Below, one piece after another: positions 17,581 to 17,922 of a stretch of DNA of 17,922 bases. Positions within the stretch are counted from its first letter, which is position 1. Every line of letters begins with the position of its first letter. Made by a program: the position numbers and the translations under genes. The notes beneath the pieces were generated by a model that did no database searches, was not told the DNA's origin, and saw nothing but the letters and a program-made list of their open reading frames with translations. The DNA comes from JAUWQU01 sp964605095 (GTDB taxonomy: Bacteria > Planctomycetota > Phycisphaerae > SM23-33): contig CAZSBS010000076.1 of assembly GCA_964605095.1 (NCBI GenBank), positions 1 to 17,922 on the forward strand. The letters run 5' to 3'.

Positions 17581-17922
17581 ACTTCTCCCCCAGGGGTCCG
17601 GACGGTACAATGCCCCAATGCCTTGGAGCCATCGAGTCTTGCCCCTGCCGGCCTTTGCCAGCCGGAGGAACCGGCCCCTGCCGGAAAAGGCAGCCCTGAT
17701 TGCGGGATATCGGCTGCCGAAGAGCCCACATTACGGCTCGGATGAAACCTGTAGCCCCACTGGAAAGCCCAGCAAATCCTGCCTTCTGCCTCCGTCTGAC
17801 AAGCCCGCAGTTCACCCCGGCTCTTCTGTAGCGTCCGAACGACTCGACTGGTCCCAACAGGTACTACCCCAACTTTCGCAGTTCGAGGCCAAAACGCGCG
17901 TAAGTCCTTGATCTGCCGTCCG
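17581..17922. other. Right-edge region with no recognisable gene
   Basis: I see no gene here. Short open frames exist on both strands but resemble nothing I know and lack ribosome binding sites. The stretch holds an 11-bp direct repeat, GCCCCTGCCGG, at 17641-17651 and 17674-17684, in a cluster of CCGG motifs. It also holds a perfect 7-bp inverted repeat, GGCAGCC (17689-17695) with GGCTGCC (17712-17718), around a 16-base loop. No T-run follows the hairpin, so a terminator is not supported. Confidence 0.5.

Noticed and set aside
17689..17718. Rho-independent terminator
   Set aside because: Only a 7-bp stem with a 16-base loop, and no T-run follows on either strand.
17456..17911. Plus-strand 151-codon frame and two minus-strand frames (17499-17729, 17573-17857) at the right edge
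   Set aside because: No similarity I recognise, no ribosome binding sites, mutually overlapping, and composition rich in Pro, Ser and Arg as in non-coding GC-rich DNA.

Overview
The window looks like a piece of a Planctomycetota chromosome. It is GC-rich (roughly 60-65% by eye). It is dominated by one giant minus-strand gene that begins at 16757 and runs off the left edge without a stop, giving at least 5,585 codons. Three things point to the phylum: the extreme size, the 'LEPRLMLSG' motif near the N-terminus (the LEPR-XLL motif known from very large planctomycete proteins), and the mix of EF-hand/dockerin-like loops, RTX calcium repeats and FG-GAP/VCBS repeats. I inferred the organism from these features and did not search for it. 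I read the gene by translating the reverse complement; spot checks of codon phase at 59, 5459, 7859, 9860, 10457, 11630, 12110, 14429 and 15983 all fall in the same frame.

Layout, in the sense direction of the giant gene (right to left). At 16757-15860 lie the ribosome binding site, start, LEPR motif and a peptidoglycan-binding-like domain. At 15860-10200 is a long region, mostly unassigned, of beta-rich and helical modules carrying four EF-hand-like loops, a short tandem repeat and one hook-IN-like module. It ends in two segments of a type I associate with other giant calcium-binding proteins. At 9960-6840 is a large RTX block of roughly 65 nonapeptide-type repeats in three sub-blocks, followed by smaller clusters. 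At 6190-3540 is a mosaic of hook-IN-like modules, two pre-peptidase-C-terminal (PPC)-like domains and two RTX mini-clusters. At 3435-1 are twelve FG-GAP/VCBS-type loops, interrupted by a jelly-roll (MAM-like) domain. The end of the protein, where a secretion or anchoring signal might sit, is outside the window.

Right of the giant gene (16758-17922) I see no intact gene. There is an AT-richer leader with three imperfect repeats, then the decayed N-terminus of a helix-turn-helix transposase resembling ISNCY-type enzymes (17119-17256), then a second, weaker transposase/integrase-like remnant (about 17353-17580). The last 340 bases hold nothing recognisable except short repeats.

Taken together this is probably a secreted or surface-exposed calcium-loaded adhesin or matrix protein, next to a small mobile-element graveyard. 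No enzyme active site, no Type I secretion gene and no multi-gene system is visible. The many long plus-strand open frames are antisense shadows of the giant gene.
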